Positions 17,602-25,955 of a stretch of 64,000 nt of DNA are shown here, piece after piece (the first letter of the stretch is position 1; the number at the start of each line of letters is the position of its first letter). The stretch spans positions 12,662 to 76,661 of the forward strand of contig JBBRWW010000001.1 of assembly GCA_038248955.1 (NCBI GenBank). The letters are read 5' to 3'. The notes beneath the pieces were generated by a model that did no database searches, had not been told where the DNA came from, and saw only the letters and a list, made by a program, of their open reading frames with translations. The translations under genes were made by a program, and so were the position numbers. The stretch is from Lysobacter_K sp038248955 (GTDB lineage: Bacteria > Pseudomonadota > Gammaproteobacteria > Xanthomonadales > Xanthomonadaceae).

Positions 17602-19110
17602 ATGACCGCCAGCATGCCGCTGATCACCACGTTCTCCGTCTACCTGATCGCGATGCTGCTGATCGGCTATGTCGCGTGGCGCAGGACCAAGAATTTCGAC
17701 GACTACATCCTGGGTGGTCGCTCGCTGGGCGCGTTCGTGATCGCGCTCTCCGCCGGTGCCTCGGACATGAGCGGCTGGCTGCTGATGGGCCTGCCGGGTG
17801 CGCTGTATCTCGGTGGTGTTTCCGAGGCCTGGATCGCGATTGGCCTGGTCGCCGGTGCATGGCTGAACTGGAAATTCGTCGCGGGTCCGCTGCGGGTCTA
17901 TACCGAGCGTGCCGACAACGCCTTGACGCTTCCCGACTACTTCACGAATCGCTTTCACGATCACAGTCGACTGTTGAGGGTGCTGTCGGCGGTGGTGATC
18001 CTGGTGTTTTTCGCGGTGTATTGCGCCTCGGGCATGGTCGCTGGAGCGCGGCTGTTCGAGAGCGTGTTCGACGTGCCGTACGCGCAGGCGATCTGGTACG
18101 GCGCAGCCGTGACGATCCTGTACACCATGGTGGGCGGCTTCCTCGCGGTCAGTTGGACTGATTCGGCGCAGGGGACCTTGATGTTCTTTGCATTGCTCCT
18201 CACGCCGGTGACCGTGGTGATGGCCAATGGCGGGTTTGATGCGAGCATCCAGCTGATCGAGCAAGTCGACCGGTCGAAACTGGACTGGTTCCGGGGCGGT
18301 TCGCTGGGTTGGGTGGGCGTCGTCTCGCTGGTTGCGTGGGGATTGGGGTACTTCGGCCAGCCGCATATCCTGGCCCGATTCATGGCGGCCGACAGCATTG
18401 CCACCATCCCCAACGCGCGCCGCATCGGCATGGGCTGGATGATCCTGTGCCTGGCCGGTTCGCTCACCGTCGGCCTGGCCGGCATCACCTATTTCGCGGC
18501 CAATCCTGACGTCGCAGGTCCCGTGCGCGCGAACTCCGAGCGGGTCTTCATCACCCTGGTCGAACATCTGTTCAATCCGTGGGTGGCCGGCATCCTGTTG
18601 TCGGCGATCCTGGCCGCCGTCATGAGCACGCTGTCCAGCCAATTGCTCGTGTGCTCCAGCGTGCTGTCCGAGGATTTCTACCGCGGCTTCGTGCGCAAGC
18701 AGGCGAGCCAGCGCGAACTGGTCTGGGTGGGACGTTTTTCCGTGGCCGGGGTCGCGCTGGTGGCGATGTGGCTCGCCCGCTACCCCGACAGCCGCGTGCT
18801 GGGCCTGGTCAGTTACGCATGGGCCGGGTTCGGCGCGGCGTTCGGGCCGGTGGTGTTGCTGTCGCTGTTCTGGCAACGCATGACGCGCAACGGCGCCGTG
18901 GCCGGGGTCGTGGCAGGCGCGGTTACCGTGATTGCCTGGAAGCAGATTGCTATCGGACAGTTCGGGATGGAACTCTACGAAATCGTGCCGGGTTTCGTCG
19001 CGGCCACGATCGCGATCATCGTGGTCAGCCGACTCGACCGCGAGCCCTCGCAGGAGATCCAGGCAGTGCACCAGCAGGTGCACGCGTCCCTGCGCGAGAC
19101 AGGCTACTGA
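17602..19110 (+). CDS. putP: Sodium/proline symporter
   Basis: Sodium:solute symporter (SSS) family protein importing proline with Na+. It has 502 residues and about 13 membrane helices. The N-terminal sodium-site region LSAGASDMSGWLLMGLPGALY and the TLPDYFTNRF loop are the PutP forms. TMVGGFLAVSWTDSAQG (helix 5-6), WGLGYFGQPHILARFMA and the helix-9 AAVMSTLSSQLLVCSS follow. The ATG at 17602 follows AAGGGGA. No proline catabolism gene (putA) is adjacent. The DnaA-box cluster upstream is unusual for this gene. Confidence 0.94.
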   Translation: MTASMPLITTFSVYLIAMLLIGYVAWRRTKNFDDYILGGRSLGAFVIALSAGASDMSGWLLMGLPGALYLGGVSEAWIAIGLVAGAWLNWKFVAGPLRVYTERADNALTLPDYFTNRFHDHSRLLRVLSAVVILVFFAVYCASGMVAGARLFESVFDVPYAQAIWYGAAVTILYTMVGGFLAVSWTDSAQGTLMFFALLLTPVTVVMANGGFDASIQLIEQVDRSKLDWFRGGSLGWVGVVSLVAWGLGYFGQPHILARFMAADSIATIPNARRIGMGWMILCLAGSLTVGLAGITYFAANPDVAGPVRANSERVFITLVEHLFNPWVAGILLSAILAAVMSTLSSQLLVCSSVLSEDFYRGFVRKQASQRELVWVGRFSVAGVALVAMWLARYPDSRVLGLVSYAWAGFGAAFGPVVLLSLFWQRMTRNGAVAGVVAGAVTVIAWKQIAIGQFGMELYEIVPGFVAATIAIIVVSRLDREPSQEIQAVHQQVHASLRETGY

Positions 19111-19166
19111 AGCGCGCCGGCCGATGATCTCGTGACCATGCCGCCTTGCAGCCCCGCGGTGAGCCG

Positions 19167-20138
19167 ATGAACGACCATCGTCCCCTAGCAATCGCGCTGA
19201 TGGGCCCGACGGCATCGGGCAAGACGGCGTTGGCGCTCGAGTGGGCAACGCGCCTGGGCGGCGAGATCATCAGCGTCGATTCGGCGCTGGTGTATCGCGG
19301 CCTCGACATCGGCGCGGCCAAGCCCAGCGCGGACGAACGGACGCAGGTGCCGCACCACCTGATCGATCTGCGCGAGCCGTGGCAGCCTTATTCCGCCGCC
19401 GAGTTCGCCATCGATGCGCGCCGATCGCTCGACGACATCGCCGAGCGCGGCCGGCTGCCGATTCTCGCCGGCGGCACCGGTCTGTATTTCCGCGCATTGC
19501 TCAGCGGCCTGTCGCCGATGCCCGAGGCCGACCCCGCGACCCGCATCGCGCTCGCCGCCGAAGCCGCAGCACATGGCTGGGCCGCGTTGCATGCCGATCT
19601 GGCGCTCATCGACCCGGCGGCGGCGGCGCGTATCCATGCCACGGATGCACAGCGCATACAGCGCGCCCTCGAGGTCCATCGCTTGTCCGGCCGCTCGATC
19701 AGCGAGTGGCACCGCGACGCGCGCGCGCAGGCCCGGCTGCCGTACCGGGTGCTGAAGCTGGTGCTGGCCCCTGCCGATCGCGCGGTATTGCACGGCCGGA
19801 TCGAGCAGCGCTTCGACGCCATGCTCGCCGCGGGATTCCTCGACGAGGTCGAGCGCCTGCGCGCATTGCCGGCGCTGCGGGCGCTCCCGCGGCCGCTGGA
19901 ACTGCCGGCGCTGCGCGCGGTGGGCTACCGGCAGGCGTGGGAGCATCTCGACGGCCAAAGCGACACCGGCACGTTCCGCGACCGCGCGATCTTCGCCACC
20001 CGTCAGCTTGCCAAGCGCCAACTCACCTGGCTGCGCGGTGAACTCGACGCGCGCTGGTTCGATCCGGGTGCCCAGCGGCCGGACCTGGAGCGCGCGCTGG
20101 CGATGTTCGTCGACGGCGCCTGGCCGCGTTCGGGCTGA
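19167..20138 (+). CDS. miaA: tRNA dimethylallyltransferase
   Basis: Adds the dimethylallyl group to A37 of tRNAs reading UNN codons, the first step to ms2i6A. It has 323 residues. The P-loop GPTASGKTALAL, DSALVYRGLDIGAAKPS, VPHHLID, AEFAIDAR, LAGGTGLYFRALL, DAQRIQRALEV and RAVGYRQAWEHL cover all MiaA motifs. The ATG at 19167 gives MNDHRPLAIALMGPTASGK; a longer frame from 19146 lacks support. It heads the conserved miaA-hfq-hflX-hflK-hflC group. Confidence 0.97.
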   Translation: MNDHRPLAIALMGPTASGKTALALEWATRLGGEIISVDSALVYRGLDIGAAKPSADERTQVPHHLIDLREPWQPYSAAEFAIDARRSLDDIAERGRLPILAGGTGLYFRALLSGLSPMPEADPATRIALAAEAAAHGWAALHADLALIDPAAAARIHATDAQRIQRALEVHRLSGRSISEWHRDARAQARLPYRVLKLVLAPADRAVLHGRIEQRFDAMLAAGFLDEVERLRALPALRALPRPLELPALRAVGYRQAWEHLDGQSDTGTFRDRAIFATRQLAKRQLTWLRGELDARWFDPGAQRPDLERALAMFVDGAWPRSG

Positions 20139-20184
20139 GCGGACAACGCACTTGGCCCGGCGCGGCGGGCGTTGGCCCAGTTGC

Positions 20185-20235
20185 GCTACCATCGGCGCAT
20201 CGCTGCCTTGGGGACACTCGCGGCGATGCGGCAGC
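20185..20235 (+). promoter_or_regulatory. hfq upstream region: -10-like box and alternative stem-loops
   Basis: GCTACCATCG (20185-20194) carries a TACCAT -10-like hexamer 118 bases before the hfq ATG. Just downstream, GCATCGC (20197-20203) can pair with GCGATGC (20223-20229). GCTGCC (20202-20207) can pair with GGCAGC (20230-20235). The two stems overlap and exclude each other. This is a possible structured leader; it is visible in the sequence but has no known equivalent. Confidence 0.3.
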
Positions 20236-20310
20236 TTCGTGGCGGGTTCGAAACCACCTGTCTCCGCGCATTTTTCACTCATAACTAGAACCATGCTGGG
20301 GAAACATTCG

Positions 20311-20598
20311 ATGTCTAAGGGGCAATCTTTGCAGGATCCTTTCCTGAACGCACTGCGCCGGGAGCGCATTCCGGTTTCGGTCTACCTCGTCAACGGCATC
20401 AAGTTGCAGGGCACGATCGAGTCGTTCGACCAGTTCGTGGTGCTGTTGCGCAGCACGGTCAGCCAGATGGTCTACAAGCACGCGATTTCGACCGTGGTGC
20501 CGGCGCGCAACGTCCGGGTCGGTCCGGGCGGGGTGGCGCCGACGTTCGGTGGCGACGACGACGACGACAACGGCGCTGTCCATGACGACGCCGAGTGA
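20311..20598 (+). CDS. hfq: RNA chaperone Hfq
   Basis: Hexameric Sm-like protein that pairs small RNAs with mRNAs. It has 95 residues. The proximal-face segment QDPFLNALRRERIPVSVYLVNGIKLQG, FDQFVVLL (Sm1) and the Sm2 motif VYKHAISTVVP are intact. The C-terminal tail is short with an acidic Asp run (GGDDDDDNG), a tail type seen in several gammaproteobacteria. The ATG at 20311 (MSKGQ) follows GGGGAAA. An upstream ATG at 20293 would add six residues. It lies between miaA and hflX as in E. coli. Confidence 0.98.
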   Translation: MSKGQSLQDPFLNALRRERIPVSVYLVNGIKLQGTIESFDQFVVLLRSTVSQMVYKHAISTVVPARNVRVGPGGVAPTFGGDDDDDNGAVHDDAE

Positions 20599-20683
20599 GT
20601 TTGCGGCGCGCACTTGCGTTCGGCCCCAACCGGCACCAAATCCCGGGGCATGATCCCGTCATGCCTCACGGAGCACCACGCGC

Positions 20684-22012
20684 TTGTTTGAACGATCGAA
20701 AAAGGGTGAGCAAGCGCTGCTGATCCAGCCGCGTCCCAGTGGTTCGATGGACGAGGACGCCCTCGAGGAATTCGCCGATCTCGCGCGCTCGGCCGGCGCC
20801 ACGGTGGTGGCCGTGTTGACCGCGCGCGTCGACCGGCCCAACGCCGCGATGCTGATCGGCAGCGGCAAGCTTGAAGAGGTCAAGGCCGCGGCCGCGGCCA
20901 GCGGTGCCGACCTGATCCTGGTCAACCATCCGCTTTCGCCCGGGCAAGAGCGCAACCTCGAGAAACTGCTCGAGTGTCGCGTGGTCGACCGCACCGGGCT
21001 GATCCTCGACATCTTCTCGCAGCGCGCGCGTAGTTCGGAAGGCAAGCTGCAGGTCGAACTGGCCCAGCTCAAGCACATGTCGACGCGGCTGATCCGCGGC
21101 TGGACGCATCTGGAGCGCCAGCGCGGCGGCTCGATCGGCCTGCGCGGCCCCGGCGAGACCCAGCTTGAGACCGACCGCCGGCTGCTGCAGAAGCGCCTCG
21201 AACAACTCCAGAAGCGCCTCGACAAGGTCGAGGTCCAGCGCACCCAGATGCGTCGAGCGCGCGTGCGCAGCGAGCTGCCGCGGGTCGCGCTGGTCGGCTA
21301 TACCAATGCCGGCAAATCGACGCTTTTCAATGCGCTGACCGGCGCCGACGCGTACATCGCCGACCAGTTGTTCGCGACCCTCGATCCGACCGTTCGGCGC
21401 ATCGAGCTTTCCGGAGGCGGGGTGGTGCTGGCCGATACCGTCGGTTTCGTCCGCGACCTGCCGCACGAGCTGGTTGCCGCGTTCCGCGCCACGCTCTCGG
21501 AGGCGCGCGAGGCCGACCTGCTGTTGCACGTGATCGACGCGGCCGATCCGCTTCGCAACGACCGCATCGCCCAGGTTGACGCGGTGCTCGAAGAAATCGG
21601 CGCCGGCGACATCCCGCAGGTGCTGGTGTTCAACAAGATCGACCGCATCGAAGGCGCGCAGGAGCGGCACGAGCACCCGGGCGAAGGCCGCCAGCGCGTG
21701 TGGTTGTCCGCGCGCGAGGGCATCGGCATGGAGGGGTTGCGTGAGGCGGTGGCCGAGGCGCTGGTGTTGCGCCATGTCGTCGGCGAAGTGCGGCTGCCTT
21801 CGCGCGCCGCACGCTTGCGCGCGCGCCTGCACGAGCTGGAGGCCGTTCGCGGCGAGGAAGTCGACGAGCACGGCTGGATCCTGCAGGTCGATCTCGCCAT
21901 CGCCGACCTGCAGCGATTGCTCGTCCAGTCGGGCGGCGAGGCACTGCAGTCGTTGCTTGAACAGGACGAACACGCCCAGGCCTTGCTTGAGGACGGCCAA
22001 ACCCCCACCTAG
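20684..22012 (+). CDS. hflX: Ribosome-associated GTPase HflX
   Basis: GTPase that splits stalled or heat-damaged ribosomes. It has 442 residues. The N-terminal HflX domain includes NHPLSPGQERNLEKLL and RTGLILDIFSQRA. The glycine-rich RGPGETQLETDRRLL linker helix is followed by the G domain: G1 GYTNAGKST (about 206-214), G2/switch I DQLFATLDPT, G3 DTVGFVRDLP, G4 NKID. The start is a TTG at 20684, with GGAG at 20670-20673 and the family-like MFERSKKGEQAL. The promoter for hflK overlaps its stop codon. Confidence 0.95.
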   Translation: MFERSKKGEQALLIQPRPSGSMDEDALEEFADLARSAGATVVAVLTARVDRPNAAMLIGSGKLEEVKAAAAASGADLILVNHPLSPGQERNLEKLLECRVVDRTGLILDIFSQRARSSEGKLQVELAQLKHMSTRLIRGWTHLERQRGGSIGLRGPGETQLETDRRLLQKRLEQLQKRLDKVEVQRTQMRRARVRSELPRVALVGYTNAGKSTLFNALTGADAYIADQLFATLDPTVRRIELSGGGVVLADTVGFVRDLPHELVAAFRATLSEAREADLLLHVIDAADPLRNDRIAQVDAVLEEIGAGDIPQVLVFNKIDRIEGAQERHEHPGEGRQRVWLSAREGIGMEGLREAVAEALVLRHVVGEVRLPSRAARLRARLHELEAVRGEEVDEHGWILQVDLAIADLQRLLVQSGGEALQSLLEQDEHAQALLEDGQTPT

Positions 22013-22015
22013 AAT
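21987..22015 (+). promoter_or_regulatory. Probable hflK promoter inside the hflX 3' end
   Basis: TTGAGG (21987-21992), a 17-base spacer, and TAGAAT (22010-22015), which includes the hflX stop TAG. The spacing and both hexamers fit a sigma-70 promoter. The hflK ATG is 64 bases further on. Confidence 0.5.
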
Positions 22016-22078
22016 GGTCGAACGCTTGCGATCGGACCTGGTCGCGTTTCGCAGCACGCCCCCCATATTGGAGCAGGC

Positions 22079-23209
22079 ATGGCCTGGAACACCCCTGGCA
22101 GTGACAATTCCGGCGGATCCGACCCCAGCGGTCGATCGCCCCGTCGGCGCCAAAGCAGCAACAATACCCTCGACGAAGTGATCAACCGGGCCCGCGACCT
22201 GTTCGCCGGCGGCGGGGATGGCAAAAGCCACATAGCCCGTTGGATCGCCCTGGCCGTCGGCCTCTGGCTGGTCTTCAACTGCTTTGTGCTGGTGACCGAG
22301 CAGCAGCGGGGCGTGGTGCTGCGTTTCGGCCAGTTTGCGCGCGTGCTGCAGCCGGGCCCGCACTTCAAGGCGCCGTGGCCGATCGAAAGTGTCACCAAGA
22401 TCAACGCCACCCAGATCAAGACGTTCGGCGACAACGTGCCGGTGCTGACCAGCGACGAGAACATCGTCCAGGTCGAGCTCAACGTGCAGTACCGCGTCAA
22501 CGACCCGCAGCGTTACCTGTTCGGCACCCGCGATGCCGATGCATTCCTGCAGCAGGCGGCGCTGAGCACGGTACGTGAGCAGGTCGGTCGGTCCACGCTC
22601 GATACCGTCCTGGGCGCACGTGATGCGTTGGCGGTGTCGGCGCGCGTGCAGCTGCAGAAGTCGCTCGACGCCTACCGCACCGGCCTGGCGGTGACCGAAC
22701 TCAACCTTGCCAACGCGCGTCCACCCGAAGAGGTCAAGCCGGCGTTCGACGACGTCAACAGCGCGCAGCAGGACAAGGACCGGCTGATCAGCGAGGCCCG
22801 TGCCTACGCTGCGCAGATTGTTCCCGAGGCCCGCGGCCAGGCCCAGCGCGTGCGCACCGTCGCCGAGGGTTACAAGACCGCGAGCGTGGTGCGCGCCCAG
22901 GGTGACGGCGACCGCTTCGCTCTGGTCGCCGATGTCTACAAGACCGCTCCGGACGTCACCCGCAAGCGGCTCTGGCTGGAGACCATGCAGGAGGTCCTGG
23001 CGGGCAACCGCAAGATCGTCGGCGGCGACTCCCGCCAGTTGATCTACGTGCCCATGGCTGAAAAGGCCGGCAGCAAGCCCGCTGCCAGCATCGGTCCGCC
23101 GCTGCTGACGCCGGAGATTCTTGCGCCGACCGTCGCCGCAACCGACGAGGCCGATGTCCGCGTCGGCCGCACCGCACGACCGACTGGCCGTGAGGAGCCA
23201 ACGCGATGA
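22079..23209 (+). CDS. hflK: FtsH protease modulator HflK
   Basis: SPFH/Band-7 protein that with HflC forms a large membrane cage around FtsH. It has 376 residues. A Gly/Ser-rich cytoplasmic N-terminus is followed by one membrane helix (about 58-77). The Band-7 domain has TEQQRGVVLRFGQFARVLQPG and VPVLTSDENIVQVELNVQYRV, then a long helical region with LINARPPEEV-like ANARPPEEVKPAFDDVNSAQQD. The start at 22079 follows GGAG. Its stop overlaps the hflC ATG (ATGA). Confidence 0.96.
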   Translation: MAWNTPGSDNSGGSDPSGRSPRRRQSSNNTLDEVINRARDLFAGGGDGKSHIARWIALAVGLWLVFNCFVLVTEQQRGVVLRFGQFARVLQPGPHFKAPWPIESVTKINATQIKTFGDNVPVLTSDENIVQVELNVQYRVNDPQRYLFGTRDADAFLQQAALSTVREQVGRSTLDTVLGARDALAVSARVQLQKSLDAYRTGLAVTELNLANARPPEEVKPAFDDVNSAQQDKDRLISEARAYAAQIVPEARGQAQRVRTVAEGYKTASVVRAQGDGDRFALVADVYKTAPDVTRKRLWLETMQEVLAGNRKIVGGDSRQLIYVPMAEKAGSKPAASIGPPLLTPEILAPTVAATDEADVRVGRTARPTGREEPTR

Positions 23210-24069
23210 AATTTTCCGTGGGAATTGCCGCCGTCGTCGCGGTGTTGTTCGGGCTGCTGGGATCGGTCTTCATCGTCCGCGAAGGCCAGACCGCGATGGT
23301 GTTGAACCTGGGTCGCGTGGTTCGTACCGATCTTTCGCCCGGATTGCACTTCAAGTGGCCGTTGGTCGAGACCGCGCCGGTGTTCGATCGCCGACTGCAG
23401 GTCCTGCAGGCCGAGCCCGAGCGCTACCTGACGTCCGAGCGCAAGGATGTCAGCGTCGACTTCTTCGCCGTCGGCCGGATCGACAATGCGCGCGCGTTCT
23501 ATCGCGCCACGGGCGGCGACGAGAGCGTGGCGATCGCGCGCCTGGCACCGATCATCAAGGATTCTCTGCGCAACGAGATCAATGCGCGCACCCTGCAGCA
23601 GGTGGTGTCCGGTGACCGCTCCTCCATCGTCGACAAGCAATTGGAGGCGATCAACCGTGGCGCCGCGACCATGGGCGTGAGCATCATCGACCTGCGCATC
23701 AAACGCATCGAATTGCCGACCGACAGCCAGGTGATCCAGGACGTCTACCGGCGCATGCGCGCGCAACGCCAGCAGGTCGCCAGCCGCCTGCGCGCCGAGG
23801 GCGCCGAACAGGCCCAGACCGTGCGTTCGCAGGCCGACCGCGAGCAGGCGGTGATCATCGCCGAGGCCGAGGGCGACGCGCAGCGCCTGCGGGGTGAAGG
23901 CGATGCCATCGCGACCCGCATCTACGCCGAAGCGGCCAACAAGGACCCCGGGTTCTACGCCTTCCAGCGCAGCCTGGAGGCCTATCGCAAGTCGTTTGCA
24001 GACGGCCAGGGCGTGATCGTGATGGATCGCAACGACCCGTTCCTGCAGTACCTCAAGGCCGATCGCTGA
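23206..24069 (+). CDS. hflC: FtsH protease modulator HflC
   Basis: Partner of HflK, periplasm-facing and anchored by one N-terminal helix (about residues 4-22). It has 287 residues. It has the Band-7 motifs FIVREGQTAMVLNLG, the short VSVDFFAVGRI strand, and the C-terminal YRRMRAQRQQVASRLRAEG and EAEGDAQRLRGEGDA coiled-coil segments. It finishes with FLQYLKADR, close to the E. coli end. It is coupled to hflK by ATGA; the DUF2065 gene begins at the next base after its stop. Confidence 0.96.
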   Translation: MKFSVGIAAVVAVLFGLLGSVFIVREGQTAMVLNLGRVVRTDLSPGLHFKWPLVETAPVFDRRLQVLQAEPERYLTSERKDVSVDFFAVGRIDNARAFYRATGGDESVAIARLAPIIKDSLRNEINARTLQQVVSGDRSSIVDKQLEAINRGAATMGVSIIDLRIKRIELPTDSQVIQDVYRRMRAQRQQVASRLRAEGAEQAQTVRSQADREQAVIIAEAEGDAQRLRGEGDAIATRIYAEAANKDPGFYAFQRSLEAYRKSFADGQGVIVMDRNDPFLQYLKADR

Positions 24070-24258
24070 GTGATCGCCGAGCTGGTGTCCGCGCTGTGCC
24101 TGGTCGCGGTGCTGGAAGGGCTGTTCCTGTTCGTGGCCCCGCGGGGGTGGAAGCGCGCCGCCGAGCAACTGCATGCGCTTCCCGATCGCCGGTTGCGGCT
24201 GCTGGGCGCGGTCGTGCTCCTGGTCGGCGTGGCGGCGTTGTGGCTGGTGCGCCAGTAG
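24070..24258 (+). CDS. yjeT: DUF2065 (YjeT-like) small membrane protein
   Basis: A 62-residue protein with two membrane helices (about 3-21 and 42-59) and the family signature GLFLFVAPRGWKRAAEQL followed by RLLGAVVLLVGVA. The function is unknown. It starts with a GTG directly abutting the hflC TGA, and the hflC-yjeT-purA order is the same as in E. coli and many relatives. It likely belongs to the hflKC message, which can end at the hairpin at 24317. Confidence 0.88.
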   Translation: MIAELVSALCLVAVLEGLFLFVAPRGWKRAAEQLHALPDRRLRLLGAVVLLVGVAALWLVRQ

Positions 24259-24306
24259 GCGCGACCGGCCTGAACCGCCGGGGTGGCCGGCCGCGGGTAA
24301 AACCCG

Positions 24307-24349
24307 GATAATGCACAAAAGCCGGAGGGGCATTCCCTTCGGCTTTTTC
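24307..24349 (+). promoter_or_regulatory. GATAAT box and terminator-like hairpin at the hflC-purA junction
   Basis: A GATAAT hexamer (24307-24312) is followed by a 13-bp stem, AAAAGCCGGAGGG (24317-24329) with CCCTTCGGCTTTT (24335-24347; one G-U pair) and a 5-base loop. Then comes a run of T. As a terminator it would end hflKC-yjeT. If GATAAT is the purA -10, transcription would begin at about 24319, so the purA mRNA would start with this hairpin. Confidence 0.6.
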
Positions 24350-24417
24350 TGTGTGCGGACGTGTCCGCCCGAGCCGGCCCCTGGTGGCCGCCTCCTCAAT
24401 GCTTCAGGAGCAGTGCC

Positions 24418-25710
24418 ATGGGTCAGTCAGTCGTCGTTCTCGGTGCCCAGTGGGGCGATGAAGGCAAGGGCAAGATCGTCGACCTGCTGACCGAGCAGAT
24501 CGGCGCCGTCGTGCGCTTCCAGGGCGGCCACAACGCCGGCCACACGCTGGTCATCAATGGCAAGAAGACCGTGCTGCACCTCATCCCGTCCGGCATCCTG
24601 CGCGAAGGCGCGCTGTGCCTGATCGGCAATGGCGTGGTGCTGAGCCCGGCCGCGCTGAAGAAGGAAATCGCCGAGCTCGAGGCCACCGGCGTCGACGTGC
24701 GCTCGCGCCTGAAGATCAGCCCGGCCACGCCGCTGATCATGCCGTACCACATCAAGCTCGACCAGGCGCGCGAGATCGCCGCCGGCGGCAAGGCGATTGG
24801 CACCACCGGCCGTGGCATTGGCCCGGCGTACGAGGACAAGGTGGCCCGCCGCGGCATCCGCGTGGCCGACCTGCATTACCCCGAGCAGCTGGCCGAGAAG
24901 CTGCGCGTCGCGCTCGATTACCACAACTTCGTGCTGACCCAGTACCTCAAGGTCGATGCGGTCGACTACCAGCAGACGCTCGATGAGGCGCTGGAATTCG
25001 GCGAATACGTGCAACCGATGAAATACGACGTCGCCGGCATCCTTCACGACCTGCGCAGGCAGGGCAAGCGGGTGCTGTTCGAGGGCGCGCAGGGATCCCT
25101 GCTCGACATCGACCACGGCACCTATCCGTACGTGACATCCAGCAACACCACCGTCGGCGGCGCGCTGGCCGGCACCGGCGTCGGCGCGGACGCGATCGAC
25201 TACGTACTCGGCATCTGCAAAGCCTACGCGACGCGCGTTGGTGGCGGCCCGTTCCCGACCGAACTCAACGACGCGATCGGCGAGGGCATCCGCGAGCGCG
25301 GCGCCGAGTTCGGTGCCACCACCGGCCGGCCGCGGCGCTGCGGCTGGATCGACATCGTCGCGCTCAAGCGCGCGGTCGCGATCAACGGCATGAACGGGCT
25401 GTGCATTACCAAGCTCGACATCCTCGACGGCATGCCGACCCTGAAGATGTGCGTGGCCTACAAGTACCGTGGCAAGCAGACCGAGTACGCGCCACTGGAC
25501 GCGCAGGGCTGGGACGAGTGCGAGCCGGTGTACCTGGAGTTCCCGGGCTGGACCGAGAACACCGCCGGGATCACCGACTGGAACAAGCTGCCCGCCGCGG
25601 CGCGCGCCTACCTGCGCGCGCTGGAGGAGTTGTCGGGCTGCCCGCTGGCGATCGTCTCGACCGGTCCCGGCCGCGAGGCGACCATGATCCTGCGCGATCC
25701 TTGGGAGTAG
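24418..25710 (+). CDS. purA: Adenylosuccinate synthetase
   Basis: Condenses IMP with aspartate using GTP, the first committed step to AMP. It has 430 residues. GAQWGDEGKGKIVDLL contains the P-loop-like GTP/IMP site, and QGGHNAGHTL follows. Others are GTTGRGIGPAYEDKVAR, FEGAQGSLLDIDHGTYPYVTSSN and GRPRRCGWIDIVALK. The ATG at 24418 follows AGGAGC. A longer frame from 24361 runs through the leader hairpin region and is not used. It is monocistronic by position. Confidence 0.98.
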   Translation: MGQSVVVLGAQWGDEGKGKIVDLLTEQIGAVVRFQGGHNAGHTLVINGKKTVLHLIPSGILREGALCLIGNGVVLSPAALKKEIAELEATGVDVRSRLKISPATPLIMPYHIKLDQAREIAAGGKAIGTTGRGIGPAYEDKVARRGIRVADLHYPEQLAEKLRVALDYHNFVLTQYLKVDAVDYQQTLDEALEFGEYVQPMKYDVAGILHDLRRQGKRVLFEGAQGSLLDIDHGTYPYVTSSNTTVGGALAGTGVGADAIDYVLGICKAYATRVGGGPFPTELNDAIGEGIRERGAEFGATTGRPRRCGWIDIVALKRAVAINGMNGLCITKLDILDGMPTLKMCVAYKYRGKQTEYAPLDAQGWDECEPVYLEFPGWTENTAGITDWNKLPAAARAYLRALEELSGCPLAIVSTGPGREATMILRDPWE

Positions 25711-25955
25711 TCCGCCAAGGACCGCGACGTGAAGCGGCGCCGCGGTGCGGGGCCGCGTCATATCGGGCGCGGCATTCCAGCGCATATGGGTGGCCATTGA
25801 TGGTGAAAATTGGCCTGGTAGTGACCGCGACGAGCAGCGATGTCACTGGCGCCCATGGGCGCTGTCCCCTGGCATGTGCGCGCACGGACCTCTCACTGCC
25901 CGGACGCTAGACTCCCCGCGCATCACGCTCACTACCGGCAGGTTGCCTGGCCCCC

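Noticed and set aside
20220..20290. A tRNA-like T-arm (GGGTTCGAAACCACC) in the hfq leader
   Set aside because: No acceptor stem, anticodon arm or CCA end can be built around it; it is only a GTTCGAA stretch in the leader.
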